A stretch of DNA of 64,000 nt, taken from assembly GCA_051294375.1 (NCBI GenBank), contig JBJCIZ010000009.1, positions 80,184 to 144,183 of the forward strand, given 5' to 3'. The position numbers and the translations under genes were made by a program. The DNA comes from Paraspadella gotoi. Lineage: Eukaryota; Chaetognatha. Shown here piece after piece: positions 34,194-45,299 of the stretch. The notes beneath the pieces were generated by a model that worked only from the letters and a program-made list of their open reading frames with translations, made no database searches and was not told the origin of the DNA. How positions within the stretch are numbered: position 1 is the stretch's first letter; each line of letters begins with the position of its first letter.

Positions 34194-36437
34194 TTACTGC
34201 TTACAACAGTTTTTAAGTTAACTATTAAGTCGCCAAATACAAATCAACTCTCCGACTAAAAAAAAACTGGGTCAACTTGGGATGTTAACTGCTACACTAA
34301 TATTATAAAATCTTGCATGTTTGATCAGAGGTGTGGAAACAAATTTTATATAATATATATAATATATATATTTGAATATTAAGTTTGTAATAAGAAATTT
34401 TCCTGGATGATGCTAAATTTTTTTGTAAAATAGATAATCTGTATATCAACAATCTTAAAAGAAATACATGGATAGAATATGATATTGTTAAAGTTGAAGT
34501 AATATACAAAATAACAAGTAACTGCCAAATAACTTTTAACTTTTGCTTTAAACATTTGCCAAAGGATGACAAAGAACAACACTCTAAATATTTTCCCCAA
34601 ATAGAAATACACCAATAATATATTGATTTCAAAAAAATCACCACTTGTATGTTTCTTTTGAAACAAGGAAAATGGAAAAAAATATATTTTAATCTTAATA
34701 TAATTTAATGATATTTAAATGAAAGTTTATGGGAACTAAATATGTAACTCTGTCTTGTTTCAACCTTTAACGTTTTTTATTGTCAGAAATTATTCGTCAG
34801 TTGTTTATTTAAGTATAGTCCAAACATTTTTTTTATCTCTCCCTGATCCTCCGTACTACTTATTGGACGTGCCTACTATATGCAATTTCAATTGCCTGTT
34901 AAAGATAAATAGATTTCAATGTGCTTCATATCATAACCCATTGTAAAAGTTAAATTATCAGTTTTAAATACCTGGACAAAATCTCAAAACAATATGACTA
35001 TTATTTTTAAATTGATTAAAAAAATTTCTGTCTTTTTCTTTTCTTTTCTCATAATTATGAAAATCCAACATCTCAAAAATCCGATATTAATATCACACAT
35101 CATCCCTCAAAGTTGTCTCAATGGTAAGATCACTTAAAATTCATGATTTCCATACGTTCCCGTTATGATACTTACCGTAGTGCTTTTTGGTGAATTAATG
35201 TTTTGTAAACTATTTGTTGTAATATAGTTTCGAGTGGACAAATAATAATGGTGCATTCTTTGGAAAGTTTTCAACCTAACGAGGGCGAAAATATTCATTT
35301 TATTTAGAGTTGAACCAATGATTTGAGCGCTACAAATGTCCTAAGCTTATTTATATAATATTAGACTTACGGCGGGCTACAAAATGATTCAAATTTAAGT
35401 ATCAAGGGTGAAGGGACTCCGAGATATCGCCACAGGAAATGTTACAACTGAGAAAAAAAATCACACTGTATGTATCAAAATGTCAGGCGAGTGAACCAGA
35501 AAGAAAACCTTCAGCCTGGGCAGAAATTTTTATCGAAACCAGAGGCTGAGGGATGACTGTGGACGAAGCTTCTGCAGTTGTCATAACTTCTAGTTTTGGT
35601 TTTGTTAGCTATAACTATTAATTTGTAGTGAAAATGAAGACACTGTCACGACCAATTTAGCTTAAGTTCGAACAAACTGTTTGTATGACGTAAAAAATTT
35701 TAACTTTTAATTTTTGGCGGACTCACTAACGAGAAATTTGCAACTAAGTAGGACGGCCTAAGAGAAAATTTGAAAAGTATATTTAAATAAGTGTCAAAAT
35801 CATGAAATTAACACAATAAGGTAAATTGAGTAAAAATGAGTTTTTCATCAATTCTAAACTAACCGTAACAAATATAAACTAAACACACAAACATGAGTCA
35901 GTGCCTAGAGATATAACTCTCCAACCTCCATGAAAGATGTCATAATACAAAGTTGTATTCTAGATAAAAGCCGTAGCTGAAGTTAAAATTCCTCCAATCA
36001 TCCAAATATAAAAAACCGAAACAAATATACGAGGATCAACATTCGCCGAGATAACCTGAACAGTGTGAACACAGACAAAATATATCTCCGGATAATCATG
36101 AAAAAAGAATATACAATAACAATGGTATAAAAGAATTAGAAAAATTTACAATTTTCAACGTTCGAGAACATAATTCAAAACTTAAATGCTAAAGTAAAAG
36201 TATAGAAAAAGCGTAAAAAACACAGAACGATGTTTGCATTACAAAATTACGTAGTGTAATCAAACAACCCAAATACTTAGTTAATTCAATTCGGATAACC
36301 GTTAAATCTAGTCTAAGATCCAACAAAGAGAGCATTCTCCGATCAAAGTTTATATTTTATTAGGTCAACATCGGTCTGTTAAAAATTAAAATAATTAACT
36401 AAAAAATCAAACAAGGGTGAGAGAGGTAAGAAACGTT
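34194..36437. other. Intergenic, AT-rich, nothing recognised
   Basis: Convergent 3' flanks of UBALD (+) and the RRM gene (-). Frames at 34300-34670 are AT-driven. 35460-35620 is less biased but has no sustained frame. Confidence 0.7.
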
Positions 36438-38345
36438 TCACTCGGATATTCGAAGCCGAGCCATTTCGAAAGAGAGAGAATACAACGGGGCAGGGGCTGA
36501 GAGGTAGGTGTAGTTAGCGGTGACTGTAAGCGGCGGCGACGCCTGCACTGGCAGCAGCGGCGGAGGCGGAGGCGAAGGCGCTTGCATCAGCGGCGGCGGC
36601 GACTGCCCCTGCAGCAGCGTCGTAAGCGGCGGAAATGAATCGAAGGCGAAAAAGAGGCCGGGATCGAAATCGGGACGACCGGACAAAATGGCGGAATCTT
36701 CGATGAGCGAAGGCGGAGATGGCGGGAAAACTTTTATCGGCTCCTGAGATCCCGACAAGGGAGACGAACTTGAATCCAAGAGCGGAGATGCCGTCGAGAT
36801 AATAGGAGATGCTGAGCGGGAAGGTTCGACACAGGCTTTGGGCAAAGCCAGCTTGCACTCGACGATGTGGTTGCCGAGGACGTGAGGGTTCTGGAGAAAG
36901 ACGGAAAAGAGAATCATCATCCTTTATCGTCCCTTAAAAATGAATGATGTTGCGAACTCGCCTGAAGGCAGACTCGATCCGCGATCTCCGAGTCTTCGAA
37001 GGTGATGAAGGCGAATCCGCGATGGCGACCCGTTTCGGGGTCGGTCAGGAGAAGAACCTCCAGAATGGAAAGATTATTTTTAATTATTGGATATCGTTTA
37101 AATTATCGTAATTAACTTATTTAACTATTGTTTGTTAATTGGTATAACTATTTACTTGCTGAACAGACCCGAAGGTAGAAAAGTAAGTTTGAAGAGTCAG
37201 TTTGTCCGTTCGTTTGGACAAACCGCCGACGAAAACTTTTCTGAATACATTTAAAATGAAACATTTACTCCCCATTATATTTATAACGACGAAAAAACAT
37301 GAGAAAACTGACGTCTTCTGGTCGGACCTGCAACCGAGCGTGATGTCGACCTTGTCCGCCATGTGCTTTGGAATCGCGAGTCGTACGTCCAGCGTGTTCC
37401 CGTTGAGAACGAGAGGACCTGACCATTTTCGAAAACTCGGGTGACTAACTAATAAGAAACTTTCCCCTCTCACTCCCGCCCGCAATTAGACAAAGTCACA
37501 AATGAATGATCGACGGATAATTACCAATGAATATTTCCACCTAAAAACTTTTTTATCTTTCATAAGAAAAGAAACATCGTTGAACATCAAAATTCCACGG
37601 TTAAATGTAGCTGACGTATTCTCTCGATTCTTATACATCCCCAGGCCCCCCCCCCACTCCCCCCGCCGTCTCGTGAACCCAATTCAACCCAATGACAAAA
37701 GATTTTGGGTCAAGGGTCGACGTCGAGATTCAAACCTGCGGCCAAAACTTCTTCGATTTTCGATGGATGAGCGAAAGTGACGAAGCCGAAACCTCGAGAC
37801 TCCACGGGATCAAGGGCCACTGAATACGAGAGAACGAATTTGACTAAAATCAACTCCGAATTTACTTTTAGTAGTAGACTTTATTTGTTTACAAGAAAAG
37901 TCGATTTTTGAACTGTGTCGAAGAAGATTTCGCCGCGTCGCGAGGGAAGCAAATCACTCCCACTCGCACACTTTTCTCTCTCTCTCTCTCTGTAAGTCTC
38001 CCGCCCTCGCTCGGTAGTCACTCTTTGTCAACATTTCTCTCATCTCTCGTCGGATACAGCAATCACCAAATAACTTTTTTTGTGGCAAAAAATAAACTTA
38101 TTCCGTAATTAATCAGTAATAGAACTAAATAAAGTTTTATTTCAAAAACGATTTACAGTTAAAGATTCTCATGAAAACGCCCAACGCACAAAAAAAACAA
38201 ACAAACAAAAGACAAAGAAAAAACCAAGAAAAAACTCACTCTTGATGAAACACTCGATAATGCTGCCGAATTGAGAAAAGTAATCCTTGAGCTGCTTGGC
38301 CGTCGTCGTCTTGCTCAGTCCACCCACGAAGAGCTTTCCCGCCAT
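36438..38345 (-). CDS. Tandem-RRM RNA-binding protein (Musashi/DAZAP1/hnRNP A-like), complete
   Basis: Six exons: 38240-38345, 37736-37819, 37328-37418, 37156-37240, 36962-37057 and 36438-36890. All join in phase to give about 304 residues. RRM1 has RNP2 KLFVGGL and RNP1 RGFGFVTF. RRM2 has KVFVGGL and RGFAFITF, followed by NPHVLGNHIVECKLALPK. The short linker between RRMs and the GFGFV/GFAFI cores place it with Musashi, DAZAP1 and hnRNP A/B proteins, which bind single-stranded RNA and control splicing or translation. The C-terminal 130 residues are Pro/Ser rich with PPPPPLL runs and a Tyr-containing end. The intron after exon 5 starts with GC (CAG|GCGAGT). The intron after exon 3 has a weak GTCCGA donor. 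The ATG lies at the RRM1 start with no upstream alternative. I cannot assign an exact orthologue. Confidence 0.85.
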
Positions 38346-39243
38346 TTTGACTTGGGCCAGGGCCTCTTGGCGGGAAACCGGCGAACCTTTAGTCTTTTTT
38401 TTTGTTTTTTTTTTTGAAATTCGCGAAAAGGGGAAAGGGAGCGTCGCGTAGAGCGGGAAATCACCAAATTAGAAGGGCGATGCTCAGGTCGGGTCAGGTC
38501 GGGTCAGGTCGGGTCAAGCAGACTATTGTGATCTGTCAATTCGAATCGATTTTATCCATTTGTCGATTTCGTGGATACGAGTCGCCGAAATTTATTTGTA
38601 ATCATCTCGCTGACCTCTAAAACTAAAAGTCTTGGCCGAAATTCGAAATTTAAAACGACATTTGTGCATTATTTAAATGTGGTCTTGTGAATAATTAATA
38701 ATTTCGATCGTGATCGATTCATAAGTTAATGTACGTAAAAAGAGATTTTCCGGCGATCGTCAATCACAGACGTCATTCTCTTCGTCATCGTCATTTTAAT
38801 CATCGTCATCATCATCATTTTACTTCGTCTTCATCGTCATCACCTGATCTCGACAATCGTCATCTCCGCCGCAAAACGAGTTCACTTCTTCGATTTTCAA
38901 ATTCCCCACTAAAGAGGGAGGAGGAGGAGGAGGAGGAAGCTGGAGGGAGGAGAAGCCAGCATCGTCACGGGAGGCGCGGCAACCACGGAAACGCGGGGCC
39001 GGCGACCACGGACGGGCACGTTTCGAGGCGGTGGCGATCGTCGGGCGGTGGGACGGGCGGAGGGACGGGCCGGCAGGGAAACTGACAGGGACTGGGAGAA
39101 ACCGGACCGGGGACCACGTAGAAGACGGGGGAGGAAAGGAGCAGGGAGACGGTGGGGGAGATTGGAGAGTCGAAGTGGGGGGAGACGGGTAGAAGAAGGG
39201 ACATCCGTCGGAGGAGAAGGGAGAAAAGTCGGGAGCGAATGAC
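38346..39243. other. Upstream region of the RRM gene, partly GC rich
   Basis: Contains GGTCGGGTCAGGTCGGGTCA, a short tandem repeat at 38485-38518, CAT/TCATCG runs at 38795-38845 and a GC-rich block (38880-39240) with GAGGAGG and GACGGGC repeats. It is probably promoter and 5' UTR for the RRM gene. Frames here look compositional. Confidence 0.5.
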
Positions 39244-39980
39244 ATGATTAATGGATGGACCTGCAAAAAAAAAAAATGGAAGGGACAACAACCCAAGGAG
39301 AACAGGGTGATCGTCAAAGACCTCAAAAATGTATCTAGCTGGCTAAAATTTGCCATGGAATTTATCTTCGGGACTCATCGTGAAAACTCGCGCAATAAAA
39401 TCGCTCAAAAATTCACTTTCACTTTTTTTTTTGTCTCGAGTATAAAAAATAGTGGGTAAGTTAGCCCTTTTTACGGAGAAATGGTTAACAAAAAAACGAT
39501 ACAATCTACGACTTCTGTTTATAATAATTAAGAGAGATTTGGTTTTCCAAAAAATAAAAAAAGGCGATTAACTTGACAAACCAAAAGTAAAAACCAACTA
39601 GTCTATGAAAGGATTTTTTGAAGAAAAAAAACCGGCACTTGTATATTTCATACCAGATTGTAAAAGCAAATGGTAGTGTTGATCAATGCAGGAACATGAA
39701 AAATATATCATCGGAAGCCCTTTTCATTTCAATTCACGATGCACATGCACGCGAGTTTGAAAAAAGAAAAATTGATATGAATTTTCTTAGCATTCAATGT
39801 TGCTTCGAAAAACGCATTCGCCAAACGACATCGGAACTTTTTAATCGGTACAAGGAAAAGAAAGAAAACCACGGGGAAAAAAATCATTCAAACAAAAGAC
39901 AACCTCAAAAAAAAAGGTTCCGGCAGTATTTTGATAATTTATATGCTATGCTTCGACCAAAAAGGCGAAAAGGACTGTAA
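39244..39980 (+). CDS. Hypothetical small two-piece open region
   Basis: ATG at 39244 opens 70 codons to 39455, where GG|GTAAGT forms a strong donor. A second open stretch with ATG at 39696 (94 residues, Lys/Arg/Glu rich with a central FLSIQCCFEKRIRQT) ends at 39980, and an AATAAA follows six bases on. I found no acceptor giving matching phase, so joining them is a guess. No family recognised. The second part has a composition consistent with a real basic protein. Confidence 0.22.
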
Positions 39981-40274
39981 AGATAATAAATATCTTAAAT
40001 TATTTTTTTTTGTATTCACCGAGTTGAAAAAAAAAAAAAAAAAAAAAAAAAGAATCACATCTATGAGGCGCGAATGTATTGATCGATCACAACTTACAGT
40101 TTAGCTACACGATTAAAAAAAAAAAGACAAATAAATACAATTCAAAGTGAAGACTTTTTAAAAAAAAAAGCGAACAAATATTTGACAAGTACTAGTTTTC
40201 GCCGTAATCTCGGTCACGTGACAGGGAAGTGAGGAGGGGGGAGAGGGGGGTGGGTGGTGCGAGGGAGTGCGAAT

Positions 40275-43200
40275 TCAGACGCCGTCTTCGTTTTGGCTCA
40301 AAAGTTGGTATCGGTTGTTCAACTGATCGGGATCCTCGGCCGCCATGTTGCTGAAATCCTTGAAGACTTCGGAAAAAGTAGCGTCGCCTTAAATCATTTA
40401 AAATCAACTTAAAAATTATGTCAAAATATAAAAAAAAAAAACTCGTCGGAAGAGTCGCGAGTCAAACGTTGTAACCGGAAGTGGGCGTGGCATTTCCTTA
40501 CTCCTTACCCGGATTTCCAAGTTCCGACTCTTTGATCTCCTCGTTGAGTTTGGCCAATCTGAGAAGAGTCACGATGTCGGCGTTGGCGGCGTTGACGGCG
40601 ACGGAAATGGCGTCCAGACCGTTGATGTCGACCACGCTCTGATTGGCGCCTGAAGAAATGGCAAATGGAATCGAGCATTGAAACAATGATTGAAATTAGA
40701 TCGAAATAATTAAAGACCAGAGTAGATCATGATAAAGAGAAAAAGAAACTCCTAACTCTAATGAGACAACAGAAGACTAAAACTCGCCCCGTTTGAGAAA
40801 TTGGCAGACTTGTCCGGTGTGGCCCAGGATGGTTGCGTGGTGCAGCGCCGTTCTCTTCCCGGCGACGTCGGCCGCGTCGAGTTTGGCGCCGTTGAGCAAC
40901 AAGTACTCGCAGGCGGCGATGGAACCGCTCGCCACGGCCTCCATCAGGGGTGTCCGGCCGTCGGCGGGGAAAGGCACGCAGTTGGCGGAAGCCCTGGGGA
41001 GATGGGAAGAAAGTTTAATGAATTATTTAGTTATAAAATATAATGCAACCCGCAGGCCTATTACCTGTGCGCCAAGGCAAGGCACATGACCCTCAAGTTC
41101 CTTTGCCTCGCTGCTCTGAAGAGAAGGCGATCGGGGCTGAAGGAGGCGACGTCTTCGAGGACGTCTTCGCGGAGAGGATCGCCAGAGGCCATGGAGGAGA
41201 TGGAAGGGGAGGAGGAGGAGGGCTCGAGGGATGCGGTTTCGGGGCTGAGGTGAGGAGAGGATGGCGGGTGGGGGGGATTGGGAGATTGGGGTCAGAGTGA
41301 GTGAAGATATAACAGGGTCATATAGCTGTATGAGAATGAGAATATACTGTATGAGAATACTCTAGGGCAATAGAACAAAAAATTTCGCAATTCTGTTGGT
41401 AAAATTAGATTCATTAATCTAGAATTTTTTCTCATTGAATGAATGAGTTTTATTCATTCATTCATTCAATAAATAACTAATAAGCCATCCTTCCCCCATT
41501 CGTTTAGTGACTGATTTATTTTTTAAAAAGAAATTAAAATCATATCGAGATAAATAAAGGGACAACTATAATTCTAACCTCATCAATCCGACGTCGGCTT
41601 CTTTGGAATCCTCGTTGCCCGCGGATCGAATCCTCCAAGGAGCGACACCGTCGAAGACTAAGATCGAGTCGCTCGTTTCCGGCGTCGAACGAGACGACGA
41701 CGACGCCGTCGCCAAAACAGTTTGCTGCGTCCGCGACGCCGCTTTTTCCGGCGTCGGCGACGCCGCGTTCGACGCTGAGGACGGATCGACGTTTTCGATC
41801 CTCACTTCGACCTCCGCGGCGCCGACAACGACGTCAGCGCCGTCGACGATTCGCGGCGCCGACTCGGAAACTGGCGCCGGCGCGAGTTTGTCGTTGTTGT
41901 TGTATCGTTTGGATTCGCGTTTCTTTATCGTCGGCGCCACCGTCCACCGACCGGCGGCGACGGCGAGAGAATTTCGCGACGAGTCGACGCCTTCCCCCGA
42001 ACCGGCATCGATACCGACGTTGGAATCTCCATCGTCGGCGCCGCCGTCGCCCGATTCCGGCGTCAGACGAGGCAGTTGGACGACGAAGCGACGCTCGACG
42101 TATTTGGCTTTGATCCAGGCTTCCTTCTCTGCTCTCGACGAGGAGGAAGAAATGACGGGGACGTCGGGATTCGCCAAGTAGATGGCGTTGACGACGTCGT
42201 TGCCGAGTTCGCCCATCACTGAATAAAATGGAATCGAGGTCGCTCATTCCTTCGATCGATCGAGAATTCCTAACATCTATAATTTTTTTGACATCTATTA
42301 ATCATCATTCCCTTATTTAACTTTATTTCATTCCATTCACTTCATTCATTCATTCCTTCTATTTATTCGTTTCTTTACACAAACCTTTGACCGACTCCGG
42401 CTCCCAAGCGTCGAGAGTCAAAGAACGAACTTTGGAGAGATGAACGCCTGTAAAAAAAAACAAAAAAAACTACGATTAATTTAATTTAATTCAATTAATA
42501 ATTTAATTTAATAAGTCCGAGGTATCGCCTTCCGTCCAGCCCATGATTGACCAATCACGATTCACCATCCTCAGTCTTCACCCAGGGATTGACCAATCAA
42601 CGATTCACCATCCTCAGTCTTCACCCAGGGATTGACTACAATCACGATTCAACCATCCTCAGTCTTCACCCAGGGATTGAACACAATCACGCTTCACCAT
42701 CCTCAGTCTTCACCCAGGGATTGACCAATCACCGACTTCACCATCCTCAGCTCTTCACCCAGGGATTCGACACAATCACGATTCACCATCCTTCAGTCTT
42801 ACAGGCCACGGGAGCCAGCGTCTCCATCTTCCCCGATTTACCAATCACGATTCACATATCCTCAGTCGTTTACCACAGGGATTGGACGCATCACGCTTCA
42901 CCATCCTCAGTCTTCAGCCAGGGATTGACCAATTCAAATATCACCAATCTTAGTCTTTCACCCAGGGATTGACCATCACGTTTTCACCATCCTCAGTCTT
43001 CAAGCAGGGATTGACCAATCACGCTTCACCTCACTCAGTCTTCACCCAGGGATTGACCAATCACGATTCACCATCCTCAGTCTTCACCCAGGGATTGACC
43101 AATCACGATTCACCATCCTCAGTCTTCACCCAGGGATTGACCAATCACGCTTCACCATCCTCAGTCTTCACCCAGGGATTGACCAATCACGATTCACCAT

Positions 43201-44306
43201 CCTCAGTCTTCACCCAGGGATTGACCAATCACGTTCACCATCCTCAGTCTTCACCCAGGGATTACCAATCACGCTTCACCATCCTCAGTCTCACCCAGCG
43301 ATCGATGAATCCCCGAACATTCGATGCAGAGGACGATTCCCAAATTGATGGAGGCCCATCTCGGGTCGGGCAAAGAGCAATCGCAGCATCGATCGTTGCC
43401 GGAGACGGAGACGAGTTGATGGAGGAGGGAGATGTCGCTAGCGTCGCCGTCAGGACTTTGTGGCGGGGGGGGGGGGGGAGGAGAAGAGGTTGGATTAGGC
43501 GTTGATGAGTCACAATGAAGTGGTTTTGTTCTGAAATTCCGGCGTTTTAACAGTCGTGGCTGTCTTTTTCACTTAAAAATTATATAAAGACAAAATATAA
43601 TATTTTTTAAAAAAACTAATAAAACAATTTTCTTATCTTTTCATTCCATTGTTTCCCATGCTTATCTTTTAAACTATTTTTAATTATTAGCTTTTTTAAT
43701 TCAACTCAAACCGGATACAAAGACAGAGCAGACCAAAAAAAATATTTAAAATGAGTCGCGTCAAACTTCGAAAAACCAAACCGCTCAAGGACCTTACCAT
43801 GTCAACGGCCGACCTCGGCTGCCGAGTCGCCGCCAGCGTCGCCCTTGACCCCTTTGCCGGCGGCAGCGGCTGCTGCTGCTGCGGCGGCGTCCTTCTTCGT
43901 CGGCGTCGGCGAATTTCGCGCGGAGAGGCGTCCGTCGGCGAAGCTGTTGCGGGAACTGCCGAGGGAGGCCGGACCGTTGACGGACTCTTGGGCGGCGTGG
44001 CGATAAGCCTGTGAGACGCCGTGCTGGATGGCGGCGATCCAGCGAAGGCATTCCGAGTCGCTGTCCGCCTGAGGGAAGTGGGAAGGGGGCGTGGCATAAT
44101 TGGAAGTAGACGCGAGACCGAAAAGTTGGAAAATTCATCAGCCAGGTTTGGAAATACCTGCAACAAGTGACGAGCGGCTGGGGAAACGACTTCGAAGCAG
44201 AACCTCCGGTCGACGGCGTCGGGGAGAGGTTTGACCGAACAGAGACGGAGGTCGCCTTCCATCACGGTGAAGCTGGTCGGAGCGGAGAGGGAGGAAGATG
44301 ACGCCA
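40275..44306 (-). CDS. ACAP: ACAP-type ArfGAP with PH and ankyrin repeats, 5' part absent
   Basis: Exons in transcript order: 44158-44306, 43798 or 43814-44068, about 43295-43455, 42385-42447, 41579-42218, 41065-41244, 40788-40993, 40509-40649, 40275-40387. The first two encode the end of the PH domain ([33 protein letters not shown]). Next comes the ArfGAP zinc finger ([31 protein letters not shown] with its Arg) and [13 protein letters not shown] long variable Ser/Ala-rich insert follows, then ankyrin repeats ([39 protein letters not shown]) and the conserved tail ([27 protein letters not shown]). ACAPs turn off Arf6 at endosomes and plasma membrane. The BAR domain and first half of PH are not found before the gap at 44579, and a BEL element follows. 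One exon (43798-44068) needs a 1-nt correction to use its best donor. The intron after 40788 starts with GC. Confidence 0.92.
42541..43294 (-). repeat. 42-bp minisatellite in ACAP intron
   Basis: About 18 tandem copies of a 42-bp unit, near identical from 43030 to 43260 and more broken on the left (42770-42990). It fills the intron between the two ArfGAP-domain exons and abuts the donor at 43294. On the coding strand each unit reads CCTGGGTGAAGACTGAGG, very like the real donor sequence CGCTGGGTGAGACTGAGG. Confidence 0.92.
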
Positions 44307-44578
44307 CTGTTGAGGAGGAGATGATAAAAGAGGAAATAAATGAACATCGTCAGGCCTGTCAATAAAAGTGGGAAACACTTGATCAGTAAGTAGGGCCAAA
44401 ATTGATCACTTTTTATATAAATATAAATTTCATTTGTCCATCATAAAATTAATCAATATCTACTATCACTTTTTCAACTAGTGAAGCACATTATAACCTT
44501 GAAGCATTTAAATATTTATCAATTGCATAGGCAATGAAAAAAATGCGTTTTTCAATATTTCTTCATTCAACTTCAAAA

Positions 44579-44678
44579 NNNNNNNNNNNNNNNNNNNNNN
44601 NNNNNNNNNNNNNNNNNNNNNNNNNNNNNNNNNNNNNNNNNNNNNNNNNNNNNNNNNNNNNNNNNNNNNNNNNNNNNN
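44579..44678. other. Assembly gap (N) at the BEL left edge
   Basis: 100 N directly before TGTCGTACTG, the likely start of the 5' LTR. The target duplication cannot be read. Confidence 0.95.
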
Positions 44679-44757
44679 TGTCGTACTGAAACGACTGTTT
44701 ATTACTTTGTAAATTTTTTATTCTTTGCTTCGTAGCATTGAATTTAATTTTTTACCG

Positions 44758-44764
44758 TATAAAT
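44758..44764 (+). promoter_or_regulatory. LTR TATA box
   Basis: TATAAAT within CCGTATAAATACTACGG, 80 bp into the LTR. It is kept in the reversed fragment at about 6250. In the fragments the following bases form a longer palindrome (TACTACGG/CCGTAGTA) that the full copy lacks. Confidence 0.6.
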
Positions 44765-45299
44765 ACTACGGACGAACACGTGACGCTGCAGTTTACGTTT
44801 GAATTTTAAATCCTTTCACCACGATCTCGGAACTTCGTGACGCGTAGTACAGTGTAAAACCTGTGTTACTATTACTGACGTTAATTACTCAGTCTTGGTG
44901 TCGGTCGGTACACGAAAGCCGTCCGAACGGAATCCTGCATTTTCGTTTTGTTCACTGTACGGACGAGAGTCTGTTTTAAAATGTTTTAATCTTTCAAATA
45001 ATTTTATATTACTTTACAGGAGTTCCAAATACCTGTTGCAATATATCTTTACTGTTCTTCTTATCTCTGCTTTTCTCTGCTGACGTACTATCACTCTTCG
45101 CCATCAATCCGAATAAAGGTACAAAATGGATTACATTAAATTCTTGAGAATCGAGATAATTTAAATGAACGAGGGATTAGGAGAATAGTTCATGAACTTA
45201 TGAAAGATATTGAAAACTTTGAGCGACTGAGTTAGTCTCGAGGGCTTTGAGGCTTGAGCGAGAGTTAAACTAGCGGTCCACTCCGTATCTGGGTGACGA

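Noticed and set aside
34303-34666. Two overlapping minus-strand frames of about 100 codons
   Set aside because: AT-rich, hydrophobic by composition, overlapping in two frames, with no splice or start context.
38820-39356. A 178-codon minus-strand Pro/Ser/Phe-rich frame
   Set aside because: GC-rich compositional frame in the upstream region of the RRM gene, overlapped by equally long frames on the other strand.
41603-42181. A 192-codon plus-strand frame
   Set aside because: It is exactly antisense to the GC-rich ACAP exon 41579-42218, whose minus frame carries conserved motifs.
42541-43294. A CRISPR-like array
   Set aside because: Units are contiguous with no unique spacers, and the host is an animal. 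It is a minisatellite.
42547-43505. Plus-strand frames with a repeating [14 protein letters not shown] peptide
   Set aside because: The 42-bp minisatellite is a multiple of three and so stays open by chance. It lies antisense in an ACAP intron.
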